DNA of 64,000 nucleotides from JAANXG01 sp963731035. Its GTDB lineage: Bacteria > Pseudomonadota > Gammaproteobacteria > Arenicellales > JAANXG01. Shown in pieces: positions 7,642-15,959 of this stretch (positions within the stretch are counted from its first letter, which is position 1; every line of letters starts with the position of its first letter). Below the pieces are notes generated by a model, which did no database searches, was not told the origin of the DNA, and saw only the letters and a list, made by a program, of their open reading frames with translations. A program made the position numbers and the translations under genes. The stretch covers positions 556,105 to 620,104 of the forward strand of contig CAVSUY010000022.1 of assembly GCA_963731035.1 (NCBI GenBank). The letters run 5' to 3'.

Positions 7642-10008
7642 GTGGGGCAATCGTTAGTCTGGTTTGACAAGCTGGGGATGAAGGACGTACCCCTCGTGGG
7701 CGGCAAGAATGCGTCCCTGGGGGAGATGATCAGCAACCTGTCAGGCGCCGGTATCCGCGTCCCGGACGGCTTTGCCACCACCGCGGAAGCCTTTCAGCGT
7801 TTTCTCGGGCATGACGGCCTCGACCGCCGCATCGCCGAGGCCTTGAGCGCCCTGGACGTGGAGGATGTCGAGGCGTTGACCCGGTGCGGCTCCCAGATCC
7901 GCCAATGGGTCATGGAGACGCCCCTGCCGGAAGAATTGGAACAGGACATCTCACGGGCTTACCAAGAGCTGGAGTCGAAGAGCGGCGGCGGGATATCTGT
8001 GGCGGTCCGCTCGTCGGCAACCGCCGAGGATTTGCCCGAAGCGTCCTTCGCCGGGCAACAGGAGACATTCCTGAACGTCCAGGGGCGCGATAACCTCCTG
8101 CAAGCGCTCAAGAGCGTGTTCGCCTCGCTGTTCAACGATCGCGCGATCTCGTACCGCGAGTACCACGGCTTCGACCACGCCCGGGTGGCCTTGTCGGCCG
8201 GCGTCCAACGTATGGTGCGCAGTGATCTCGGCGCCAGCGGAGTGATGTTCTCAGTGGATACCGAGTCCGGCTTCGAGGATGTGGTGTTCATCACCGCCTC
8301 CTGGGGACTGGGCGAATGCGTCGTTCAGGGGTCCGTCAATCCGGACGAATACTACGTCCACAAGCCGACGCTGTCTCAAGGCCACCCGGCAATCCTGCGC
8401 CGCAAGCTCGGCAGCAAGCTCATCAAGATGACCTACGGCGAAGACGGCGCGGCGGTCCGCACAGTGGACGTCGCCGAGGCGGAGAGACGCCGATTCTCCA
8501 TCGACGACCGCGACGCCGAAGCCCTCGCCGGGATGGCCCGGACCATCGAACAACACTACGGCCGGACGATGGACATCGAATGGGGCAAGGACGGCGTGGA
8601 CGGCGAGCTGTACATTCTGCAGGCGCGCCCGGAGACCGTGGTGTCGCGCAATTCGAAAACGGTTCTCGAACGGTACCACCTCAAGGGCAAGGGCGAGCTG
8701 CTCGCATCGGGCAGCGCCATCGGCCAGAAGATCGGGGCGGGCAAGGTCAGGATCGTGCCGGGCATCGAGGACCTCGCCAAGGTCGAGGCGGGAGACGTGC
8801 TGGTCACGGAGATGACCGATCCCGACTGGGAGCCGGTGATGGAGCGCGCCTCGGCCATTGTCACCAATCGCGGCGGCCGCACCTGTCACGCCGCCATCAT
8901 CGCCCGCGAGCTGGGTGTCCCGGCGGTGGTCGGCTGCGGCGATGCCACCGAGCGTCTGTCGGACGGGCAGGAGGTGACGGTCTCCTGTGCGGAGGGCGAC
9001 ACCGGAAACATCTACCGCGGCGCGCTGGAGTTCGAGGTCAAGACAGTCAGCATGGACGCGATGCCCGAAATCCCCCTCAAGATCATGATGAATGTCGCGA
9101 ATCCGGACCGGGCGTTCGACTTCCGCCGGCTGCCCAATGCCGGCATCGGACTGGCACGGCTCGAGTTCATCATCAACAACATCATCGGCATTCATCCCAA
9201 AGCGCTGTTGAACTACGAGGACAACGAACAAGACGTCAAGGCGATGATCGACGAGCGGATCGCGGGCTATCCCGGACCGGTGGAGTTCTACGTCACCAAG
9301 CTCGGCGAAGGCATCGCCACGCTGGCGGCCGCCTTCGCACCCCACCCCGTCATAGTCCGGCTGTCGGACTTCAAGTCGAACGAGTACGCGAACCTGATCG
9401 GGGGCGAGCAGTACGAGCCTCTGGAAGAAAACCCGATGATCGGATTCCGGGGCGCCTCCCGCTATGTCGACGATGCGTTCAGGGATTGCTTCGACCTGGA
9501 ATGCCGTGCCCTGCGCTATGTACGCCGGGAAATGGGACTCAAGAACGTCTGGATCATGGTGCCGTTCGTGCGGACCCTGGCCGAGGCGGACCAGGTGGTG
9601 AAGCTGCTCGAGCAGAACGGCCTGGAAAGGGGACGGGACGGGCTGCAGCTCATCATGATGTGCGAGATCCCCTCCAACGCGCTGCTGGCGGACGAGTTCC
9701 TGGAGCGCTTCGACGGCTTTTCCATCGGCTCCAACGACCTCACCCAGCTCACCCTGGGGCTGGACCGCGATTCCAGCATCATCGCCCGCTCGTTCGACGA
9801 GCGCAACCCCGCGGTAAAAAAGCTGCTGCAGATGGCGATCCAGTCCTGCCGTCGGGCCGGCAAGTACGTCGGCATCTGCGGCCAGGGGCCCTCCGACCAC
9901 CCGGACCTGGCACTGTGGCTGATGGAGCAGGGTATTTCCAGCATCTCCCTTAATCCGGACACCGTGGTGGAGACGTGGCTGTTCCTGGCCGGTAAAGCGG
10001 GACGTTGA
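7642..10008 (+). CDS. ppsA: Phosphoenolpyruvate synthase
   Basis: 788 aa, GTG start preceded by CAGGAG. Converts pyruvate + ATP + H2O to PEP + AMP + Pi, the gluconeogenic entry from pyruvate. An ATP-grasp/PPDK N-terminal domain (LVGGKNASLGEM) comes first, then the phosphohistidine swivelling domain (RGGRTCHAAIIARELGVPAV), then the TIM-barrel PEP-utilising domain with SNDLTQLTLGLDRD and the catalytic CGQGPSDHPD cysteine. Length agrees with the E. coli enzyme. It faces its regulator ppsR and ends before a degenerate copy of repeat family A. Confidence 0.97.
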   Translation: MGQSLVWFDKLGMKDVPLVGGKNASLGEMISNLSGAGIRVPDGFATTAEAFQRFLGHDGLDRRIAEALSALDVEDVEALTRCGSQIRQWVMETPLPEELEQDISRAYQELESKSGGGISVAVRSSATAEDLPEASFAGQQETFLNVQGRDNLLQALKSVFASLFNDRAISYREYHGFDHARVALSAGVQRMVRSDLGASGVMFSVDTESGFEDVVFITASWGLGECVVQGSVNPDEYYVHKPTLSQGHPAILRRKLGSKLIKMTYGEDGAAVRTVDVAEAERRRFSIDDRDAEALAGMARTIEQHYGRTMDIEWGKDGVDGELYILQARPETVVSRNSKTVLERYHLKGKGELLASGSAIGQKIGAGKVRIVPGIEDLAKVEAGDVLVTEMTDPDWEPVMERASAIVTNRGGRTCHAAIIARELGVPAVVGCGDATERLSDGQEVTVSCAEGDTGNIYRGALEFEVKTVSMDAMPEIPLKIMMNVANPDRAFDFRRLPNAGIGLARLEFIINNIIGIHPKALLNYEDNEQDVKAMIDERIAGYPGPVEFYVTKLGEGIATLAAAFAPHPVIVRLSDFKSNEYANLIGGEQYEPLEENPMIGFRGASRYVDDAFRDCFDLECRALRYVRREMGLKNVWIMVPFVRTLAEADQVVKLLEQNGLERGRDGLQLIMMCEIPSNALLADEFLERFDGFSIGSNDLTQLTLGLDRDSSIIARSFDERNPAVKKLLQMAIQSCRRAGKYVGICGQGPSDHPDLALWLMEQGISSISLNPDTVVETWLFLAGKAGR

Positions 10009-10069
10009 GTCGGCGACCGTGACCCGCTGCGTGACCGCGGCTCGCATTCGCGGTCTCGACAGCAAGCGC

Positions 10070-10152
10070 GATCGCGACTGAAGTCGCTCCTGCAATCCAG
10101 AGTTCGGCGCAACGCAGGACCGCGGAGTGCAGGAGCAGTTTCAACCGCGATT
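10070..10152. repeat. Dispersed inverted-repeat element, family A, degenerate paired copy
   Basis: Left arm GATCGCGACTGAAGTCGCTC and right arm GCAGGAGCAGTTTCAACCGC resemble the family A arms with several substitutions. It sits between the convergent ppsA and exeB-like genes. Confidence 0.7.
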
Positions 10153-10157
10153 ACACC

Positions 10158-10760
10158 TCAGTCCGGCCTGATCATGATGCGGTAGCCACCGACCCGCAGC
10201 AGCGCACCGCCCGGCACGATGCGCTCCACCACCACACCGTCACCGACGCTCTCGTCTTCGTGGGCGATGCGCTGATTGATCATAACGAAGCGACGAGCGG
10301 GCACTTCGGAGTACGAGACCACGTTCAGGGACAGACGCCGGATCAGCGCCCGGTCCGCGGGATCGAGCTCCTCGATGCTATTGACATCGCGCACCGCTTT
10401 CGATGTTTCCTGAAGCGACACGGGCTCGACGGTGGCTGCACCGGGAGAGTCGGCGGCGGCTGCCGGCGCTGCCGGGCTCCGACTCGATTCCCGGCTGACT
10501 CCCCGGCTCGAGCCCTTCGGCTCGGGCAGCGGCGACGGCACGGGAGAGACCACCGGCTCGCCCGGGGAGGAGCGCATGAGCTGCCGGTGCACGACCCAAC
10601 CGGCCCCCGCGAGGGCAGTCAACGCCATTGCCCCGATCAACATGCCCATCCACAGGGACCGTCGATTGAGCACAACCTGCGACGGCGTGTGAAGCGAGGC
10701 GATGTTGCCCCGCTGCCGCTCACGCTCGGACTTCTTCAATGCTTCCAGGATGTACGACAT
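10158..10760 (-). CDS. gspB: General secretion pathway protein B (GspB/ExeB)
   Basis: 200 aa inner-membrane protein. It starts with the family hallmark MSYILEALKKSERERQRG, followed by a single TM helix (MGMLIGAMALTALAGAGWVV, about residues 38-57), a Pro/Ser-rich periplasmic linker, and a C-terminal GspB domain (LNVVSYSEVPARRFVMIN...). ExeB/GspB works with the ExeA ATPase to get the type II secretin through the peptidoglycan. The start is 5 nt downstream of the gspA stop, so the two are an operon. The rest of the gsp genes are not in the window. Confidence 0.9.
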   Translation of the reverse strand: MSYILEALKKSERERQRGNIASLHTPSQVVLNRRSLWMGMLIGAMALTALAGAGWVVHRQLMRSSPGEPVVSPVPSPLPEPKGSSRGVSRESSRSPAAPAAAADSPGAATVEPVSLQETSKAVRDVNSIEELDPADRALIRRLSLNVVSYSEVPARRFVMINQRIAHEDESVGDGVVVERIVPGGALLRVGGYRIMIRPD

Positions 10761-10765
10761 GACTG

Positions 10766-12454
10766 CTAACCCGCTTCCAGTTCGAGCTTGGGCACATCGG
10801 GATCGACGATTCCGTTGAGCCGGATTATGGTGTGAATGCCGGCTACACCGTCCACGTGCAGGTCGTTGGACTCCTGAAATGCCATGACCTTTTGCTTCAG
10901 TGTCGAATCGAAACGGGCATTGTCGACATTCATCGGCTGTATGCTGGGCACACGATTCAGCGTCTGGCGCAACCAGAGCACGTCAACACCTTCGGAATGC
11001 TCGGCCAGGGTGCGGGCACCGTGCGGTGGGGCGCGCCACAACAGGAGATAGCCGCCTCGCCACAACGGCTCCACCTGCGACCGGCTGAAACTGTACACCC
11101 CGTTGTTTCCGGAGAACATGACCCGGTTCGGGCCCAGCCCGGTCAGCAACAGATAGGAAACGTCACCGTCGTGCCGGAGCACCAGCGCCGCGACGCGGTT
11201 CAGATCCTGAAGATCTTCCCAGCTGCCTCGATCCTTGAGGCAGCGCAGCCCGTAAATCCGTTCCACCTTCAGGCATGAAACACCCTCGGGATCGTCGAAG
11301 CCTATGTGCCACGCCTTGAGCAGCCTGACCAGAGCCTCTTCCTCGCTGCGGCCGGCGTCCGGACTCGTTAGAAGCTCGGCAATGGATGGAGGCCGGGCGG
11401 GGGCGACCACCTCTGGTGCGGTGGCCGGGGCCGAAACCGCCGCCATCGCCACGGCCGAAGAAGAGTCCGAAGGCACCGGGGCTTCCTTCTTCGAGGTCTG
11501 CTTCTGCGGCTCGGCGCGGGGGGTGGACTCCACCGGCTTGAAGGGATTCAGATCAATATTGATCCACTGAAAACGAACAACCGCGACGGCCAGGGCGGAC
11601 GCGACGGCCGCTCCGGACACCCACAGCCACATGCGGCTTCGCGGCTGCCCGTCGCCGAAGACCTCCTTCGCCGCCCGGCGGACCATGGAAGCGGTGACCT
11701 TCTCGTTGTCCGTGGAATAAGCACCCAGCAGGGCCCGGTCGCAGATCACGTTGATAAGCCGCGGGACGCCGTGCGAAAGCTTGAACACGCGCCGCAGGGC
11801 GGCGGAACTGAACACCTGCCGGTTGCAGCCCGCGACCCCGAGCCGGTACTTTATGTATTCGGCGGTCTCGTCCTTCATCAGGGGCTCCAGGTGATACCTG
11901 GCGGTGATTCGTTGCGCCAGTTGGCGCAGGTCCTGGCGCGACAACGTGGCGCTCAGCTCCGGCTGGCCGATCAATATGATCTGCAGGAGCTTCTGCCTGG
12001 TGGTCTCCAGATTGGTCAGAATCCGGATCTCCTCCAGCACTTCCCGGGTCAGCATCTGGGCTTCGTCGATAACCAGCACCGTGCGCCGCCCCTGTGCGAA
12101 GTTCTCGATCAGTCTTTCGTTCAGCAGGTCCAGCAGCTGCTTGGGCGTGGCGCTTTCCGGGTAGGACACGCCGATCTCGTCGCACAAAGCCGCCAACAAC
12201 TCGTTGTGGCTGATCTGGGGATTGAGAATGAGCGCGACGTCGACATTGTCCGGGAGCTGCTCGAGCATGGACCGGCATATGGTGGTCTTGCCGGTTCCAA
12301 CTTCCCCGGTGAGTTGCACGAAACCTCCCGACTCCTGGATACCATAGCGCAGGTGGGCCATTGCTTCCTGGTGCCGCCGGCTCATGTACAGGTAGCGCGG
12401 ATCCGGCGAAATGGAAAATGGCGCCTCGGTCAGGCCGAAAGAGGATTCGTACAT
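10766..12454 (-). CDS. gspA: ExeA-like AAA ATPase with C-terminal peptidoglycan-binding domain (GspA)
   Basis: 562 aa from the ATG at 12454 (MYESSFGLTEAPFSISPDPR, the usual ExeA start). Walker A is GEVGTGKTT (about residues 51-59) and Walker B VLVIDEAQML. A TM helix lies near residue 275 (MWLWVSGAAVASALAVAVV), then a Pro/Ala linker, and a C-terminal periplasmic region ending in a PG_binding_1-like domain (LKQKVMAFQESNDLHVDGVAG). It couples ATP hydrolysis in the cytoplasm to secretin insertion with GspB, whose gene follows 5 nt later. Read-through further upstream (to 12523) lacks family similarity. Confidence 0.92.
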   Translation of the reverse strand: MYESSFGLTEAPFSISPDPRYLYMSRRHQEAMAHLRYGIQESGGFVQLTGEVGTGKTTICRSMLEQLPDNVDVALILNPQISHNELLAALCDEIGVSYPESATPKQLLDLLNERLIENFAQGRRTVLVIDEAQMLTREVLEEIRILTNLETTRQKLLQIILIGQPELSATLSRQDLRQLAQRITARYHLEPLMKDETAEYIKYRLGVAGCNRQVFSSAALRRVFKLSHGVPRLINVICDRALLGAYSTDNEKVTASMVRRAAKEVFGDGQPRSRMWLWVSGAAVASALAVAVVRFQWINIDLNPFKPVESTPRAEPQKQTSKKEAPVPSDSSSAVAMAAVSAPATAPEVVAPARPPSIAELLTSPDAGRSEEEALVRLLKAWHIGFDDPEGVSCLKVERIYGLRCLKDRGSWEDLQDLNRVAALVLRHDGDVSYLLLTGLGPNRVMFSGNNGVYSFSRSQVEPLWRGGYLLLWRAPPHGARTLAEHSEGVDVLWLRQTLNRVPSIQPMNVDNARFDSTLKQKVMAFQESNDLHVDGVAGIHTIIRLNGIVDPDVPKLELEAG

Positions 12455-12504
12455 GGACCCCGAATTGGTGGTTTCGGCGGCTATTATAGACCGTGCCGCC
12501 AACC

Positions 12505-13413
12505 TCAAACCAAAGCGGAACAAGCGGATCGGATGCGGTCGACGTAGCCTTCACCACGAGCCATCCAGGCGAGCAGCTCGTCGAGCGTTGCAGGATCGAC
12601 GGCCCCTATCCTGTGGTGCGGCGACTGGTCGCCCGCCGGCGCATCGCAAGCCAGCGCCGTCAGGCGCCGGGCCAGCATGACCGACTCGCGACGCTCGCCA
12701 AGCTCCCGCGCCAGCCGCGCTGCGCCGCGAACGCCGAGGCGCGGCACCTCCTCGAGGCGTTCGTAGAGTTGGTCGACGTCCCTGAAGACGCGCAACAGTC
12801 GCGAGGCGGTCTTCGGACCGATGCCCGGCACCCCGGGAATGTTGTCCACGGCATCTCCCACCAGAGCGAGGAAATCCTTGATCTGGTTGGGCCAGACGCC
12901 GAAAAGCTCGTACACGCCCCGCATATCCAGCTTGCGGTTGCGGGCATAGTCCCACCACAGGTCTCCCTCGTGCACAACCTGGGACAGGTCCTTGTCACCG
13001 CTGACCACCACCACCTTGTACCCGTTCTCTCGAGCCAGCACCGCGACGCTCGCGATCAGGTCGTCGGCTTCGAACCGGGGATGTTTCAGACAGGAAATCC
13101 CGAGGGATTCCACCAGTCGTTCGCAGGCTTCGAGTTGAACTTTGAGCTCGGGCGGCGCCGGGTCGCGGTTGGCCTTGTACTCCGGATAGAGTTCGTTGCG
13201 AAAGGAAGTCGTAAGGCTCTGGTCGAAGGCCACCATGACGTTGCTGGGGCGCACGGTTTCGAAGAATTCGGTCAGGAACCTCATGAAGCCGTATACGGCG
13301 TTGACGGGGGCACCGTCCGACGCCGTCAGCGTGTCAGGCAGGGAAAACCAGGACCTGAAGATATAGATGCTGGCATCAATCAGATAAATGGTGCGCTCTT
13401 CGCGGCCGGCCAT
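12505..13413 (-). CDS. Stand-alone 5'-3' exonuclease / flap endonuclease (PIN-like, Pol I N-terminal domain type)
   Basis: 302 aa. It carries the 5'-3' exonuclease fold: IYLIDASIYIFRSWF at the N-terminus, the acidic metal-binding runs FEADDLIASVA and VSGDKDLSQVV, then the H3TH DNA-binding segment DAVDNIPGVPGIGPKTASRLL. It is the size of ExoIX/Xni-type enzymes and probably trims flaps or primers independently of Pol I. Key Asp residues look intact, so catalysis is expected. A 104-aa hypothetical gene ends 7 nt upstream on the same strand and is likely co-transcribed. Confidence 0.9.
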   Translation of the reverse strand: MAGREERTIYLIDASIYIFRSWFSLPDTLTASDGAPVNAVYGFMRFLTEFFETVRPSNVMVAFDQSLTTSFRNELYPEYKANRDPAPPELKVQLEACERLVESLGISCLKHPRFEADDLIASVAVLARENGYKVVVVSGDKDLSQVVHEGDLWWDYARNRKLDMRGVYELFGVWPNQIKDFLALVGDAVDNIPGVPGIGPKTASRLLRVFRDVDQLYERLEEVPRLGVRGAARLARELGERRESVMLARRLTALACDAPAGDQSPHHRIGAVDPATLDELLAWMARGEGYVDRIRSACSALV

Positions 13414-13420
13414 GATCGGT

Positions 13421-13735
13421 TCAGCAGTAACGCCACACAGGGCATTGTTCCTTCAGGACTCTTTCAGAAAGCTCGTCGTCCGCCACCGGGAAGACACCTG
13501 TGCTCTGGAGTTTTGTGCACAGCTTGCCCAGACACCGGAAAAGGCTCTGCTCCGCGAACCAGATCTGCTCCTCTCGGTCGGACACCCCTTGACTCTCCAT
13601 CCTCTCCATACCGTTGTTTATCATTCTTTCCATCAGGGTATAAGAGGAGGGCGTCATTCCCAACCCCAGTCTCGCGATCACATTTTTGGCGCAGTTCCTC
13701 AGTCGCTGCTGCGGTCGAAGATCCTGGCCTGCCAT
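13421..13735 (-). CDS. Small hypothetical protein upstream of the exonuclease
   Basis: 104 aa, ATG start. Predicted soluble and mostly helical, with four cysteines (RNCAK, FRCLGKLC, EQCPVWRYC). No domain recognised. The stop lies 7 nt before the exonuclease start, which suggests co-transcription. No competing frame in the stretch is better supported, but codon evidence is limited. Confidence 0.5.
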   Translation of the reverse strand: MAGQDLRPQQRLRNCAKNVIARLGLGMTPSSYTLMERMINNGMERMESQGVSDREEQIWFAEQSLFRCLGKLCTKLQSTGVFPVADDELSERVLKEQCPVWRYC

Positions 13736-13803
13736 GTCTGGCCCTGTCTGTCAGCGGTGGACCAGAAAGAGGCCGCAGTTCATTTGACGCTCATCGTGCG
13801 CTA

Positions 13804-14379
13804 TTACTTCGTAAGCTCGTAGTATCGCTTCAACTGCTCGTCGTAGTCCTCTATGGTGGCTTGACGTTCGCTTTGAATCGTCTCGATGGCCTTGTCGTAC
13901 TGCGCGATCTGCTCGTCCAGAGACTGGATGTGCTCGTGGTTCTGCTCGTTGTCCTTGAGCTTGTCCCGTTCGTTGACGAGATCCTGGCGAAACACGCGCT
14001 GGCTCTCGAGCTTTCGGTCCATGGCGTTCGCCCGTTCGTCGCGCGCGTCGATAATGCTCTGGGCGTTATCGTAGGTCCTCAGCAGGCGTTTGTCCTCCGC
14101 CTCCTGCTTGGCTAGCTCCTTGGCCTCCTCCAGCTGCTTCTGCGCCTCCGCCTTGCGCTCCTCGAGTTCCTCCTTGGTAGGGGGCGCATTCGACTTCTTG
14201 ACCGTTACGCCATGTTGATCGATCTCGGTAATCGTTGAATCCTGGGCACAAGCCTGCGACGCATAATCACCATAGTGCCAGTTGCCGTCCTTGTCCTGGC
14301 ACTTGGTGATGGTCTGCGCCTGCGCCGCCGTGCAAGCCAGGCAAGTGATCAGTACTGCGCACGAAACTTTGCGATTCAT
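13804..14379 (-). CDS. DUF4124-type secreted protein with coiled coil
   Basis: 191 aa from the ATG at 14379. A signal peptide (MNRKVSCAVLITCLACTAAQA) is followed by a short DUF4124-like domain (QTITKCQDKDGNWHYGDYASQACA) containing two cysteines, then about 120 residues of charged coiled coil rich in Lys, Glu and Gln. DUF4124 proteins are periplasmic and of unknown function. The gene lies 18 nt downstream of lgt on the same strand. The frame also opens at a TTG four codons earlier, which is less likely. Confidence 0.82.
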   Translation of the reverse strand: MNRKVSCAVLITCLACTAAQAQTITKCQDKDGNWHYGDYASQACAQDSTITEIDQHGVTVKKSNAPPTKEELEERKAEAQKQLEEAKELAKQEAEDKRLLRTYDNAQSIIDARDERANAMDRKLESQRVFRQDLVNERDKLKDNEQNHEHIQSLDEQIAQYDKAIETIQSERQATIEDYDEQLKRYYELTK

Positions 14380-14397
14380 ATCAACAACCAATGTGTT

Positions 14398-15210
14398 CTA
14401 CGCCTTCCCGCCGTCGGCGGATTCTTTCGCCGGCTTCACCGGCCAAAAGAAGATGGTCGCCCCGAATAATAGCATCGGAATGCTCAGAACCTGGCCCATC
14501 GTCAACCAGCCGAACGCCAGGTATCCGATCTGCGGATCGGGAAGCCTGACGAATTCTACGGCAAACCGGAAAACCCCGTAGCACATGAGAAACAAGCCCG
14601 AGACCTTCCCTATTCTTCGGGGCTTTCGCGAGTACACCCAAAGTATAACGAACAGGACCAGGCCTTCCAGGAAGGCTTCGTAGAGCATCGAGGGATGCCG
14701 GGGCACTCGTGCCGGATCCGTCGCCGGGAAGACCATCGCCCAAGGGAGATCGGTGGGTTTGCCCCACAGCTCCTGGTTGATGAAATTGCCGATGCGGCCG
14801 GCCAGAAGCCCCAGGGGGGTGAGGGGTGCGATGAAATCGGCGACTTCGAAGAAACCCCGCTTGGTCTTGCGGCCATACCACGCCATGGCCAGGATCACCC
14901 CCGCCAAGCCGCCGTGGAACGACATACCACCGGACCAGACCTGGAATATTTCCAGGGGCTTTTGCAAATAGTAGGCGGGGTTGTAGAAGACAACGTAACC
15001 GATTCTGCCCCCGAGGATGACGCCGATCGCGATGTAAAACAGCACGTCGCCGACTTCGTGGCTCTCCCAGTGGCTGCCCGGACGGGCGGCGCGCTTTACG
15101 CCGAGACCGTAGCCCGCCGTAAACCCCGCCAGGTACATCAGCCCGTACCAATGCACCGATATGGGTCCGATGGAAAAGGCGACGGGGTCGATACCGGGAT
15201 GAACGATCAC
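14398..15210 (-). CDS. lgt: Phosphatidylglycerol:prolipoprotein diacylglyceryl transferase
   Basis: 270 aa inner-membrane enzyme that adds diacylglycerol to the lipobox cysteine of prolipoproteins. Family motifs: SIGPISVHWYGLMYLAGF near the N-terminus, GGRIGYVVFYNP, WSGGMSFHGGLAG, the Lgt signature LLAGRIGNFINQELWG, and RHPSMLYEAFLEG. Several TM helices. The GTG at 15210 (MIVHPGIDPVAFSIG) with AGGA upstream fits family N-termini; the frame opens as far as 15312, but the extra residues are not Lgt-like. It probably processes lipoproteins such as the two in this window. Confidence 0.93.
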   Translation of the reverse strand: MIVHPGIDPVAFSIGPISVHWYGLMYLAGFTAGYGLGVKRAARPGSHWESHEVGDVLFYIAIGVILGGRIGYVVFYNPAYYLQKPLEIFQVWSGGMSFHGGLAGVILAMAWYGRKTKRGFFEVADFIAPLTPLGLLAGRIGNFINQELWGKPTDLPWAMVFPATDPARVPRHPSMLYEAFLEGLVLFVILWVYSRKPRRIGKVSGLFLMCYGVFRFAVEFVRLPDPQIGYLAFGWLTMGQVLSIPMLLFGATIFFWPVKPAKESADGGKA

Positions 15211-15327
15211 GAAGGGGTCCTGTTCTGCGAGGCGCCCAAACCTTACTCGATAGTCGATGGCGCGGCAACTCCGGCAGCTGCCGCGCCGTTGCCAGCGCGG
15301 TTCGCTTGCCACTAGGGATGTGGCACA

Positions 15328-15924
15328 ATGCCTTCAACTGGTCGAAAGGTCCGCAACGTGGCAAGAGTGTTTCGCAAAATGTGGCTGCCCCTGGCTCTGG
15401 CTCTGGCGGGTTGCTCGGGAGGCAGCAGCGATTCCGGGGCCGCTGCCGGGAGTGCTACTCCATTCACAGGCAACTGGTTCATCATGGCCACGCTGAACGT
15501 GAACGTCGCCGGCACCGCAACGTTTCTGACGGACACCACCAAGTTCATCGTCGGTGCATCCGGCAACGCCGTCATTATGGAAACGGATTCCGAGTGCGGT
15601 CTGAACATACGCGTGAACAACAACATCCTCACCTACGAGACCACCTGCATATTCACCGCCACCTCCGGCAACACCTCCGCACCCTGCGTCCTGACCCTGC
15701 GGGCGCAAGCGCCGATCCGCGGTCCCCAGGGCTCCGCGGTGGTTTCCACCTCGTTTGGTCCCAAGACCGAGGTCTGCAGTGGCGCGGCAACTTCCTACAC
15801 CGGCAACCTCGTCGGAGGTGAAGGCAGCGGGCCGAGCACCAGCAGCACCGGGACCAGTACCAGCACCGGGACCAGTACCAGCACCGGGACCAGTACCAGT
15901 TCCGGCGGCACCAGCGGGGGCTGA
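15328..15924 (+). CDS. Hypothetical lipoprotein with C-terminal Ser/Thr/Gly tandem repeat
   Basis: 198 aa. The lipobox LALALAGC after a basic n-region and hydrophobic core predicts lipidation and export. The mature part has a beta-rich middle with four cysteines (ECGLN, TTCIF, APCVL, EVCSG) that could form disulphides. The C-terminus is a degenerate repeat of TSTSTG units, encoded by about three and a half copies of an 18-bp tandem repeat at 15838-15902. The ATG at 15328 has AGGGA upstream; GTG 15358 is an alternative. No family recognised. It is divergent from lgt. Confidence 0.7.
   Translation: MPSTGRKVRNVARVFRKMWLPLALALAGCSGGSSDSGAAAGSATPFTGNWFIMATLNVNVAGTATFLTDTTKFIVGASGNAVIMETDSECGLNIRVNNNILTYETTCIFTATSGNTSAPCVLTLRAQAPIRGPQGSAVVSTSFGPKTEVCSGAATSYTGNLVGGEGSGPSTSSTGTSTSTGTSTSTGTSTSSGGTSGG
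15838..15902 (+). repeat. 18-bp tandem repeat inside the lipoprotein gene
   Basis: The unit ACCGGGACCAGTACCAGC is repeated about three and a half times with near identity. It encodes the Ser/Thr/Gly tail. Unit length is a multiple of three, so copy-number change keeps the frame. Confidence 0.85.
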
Positions 15925-15959
15925 GGGACCGCGGCCTCCGCGACTGCATCTCCCATCTC

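Noticed and set aside
8251..10095. 614-codon minus-strand open frame opposite ppsA
   Set aside because: It is an antisense shadow: ppsA on the other strand has all catalytic motifs in place, and the antisense product is low-complexity and lacks any domain.
15838..15902. CRISPR-like short repeats
   Set aside because: Units are contiguous without spacers and in frame with a lipoprotein gene.
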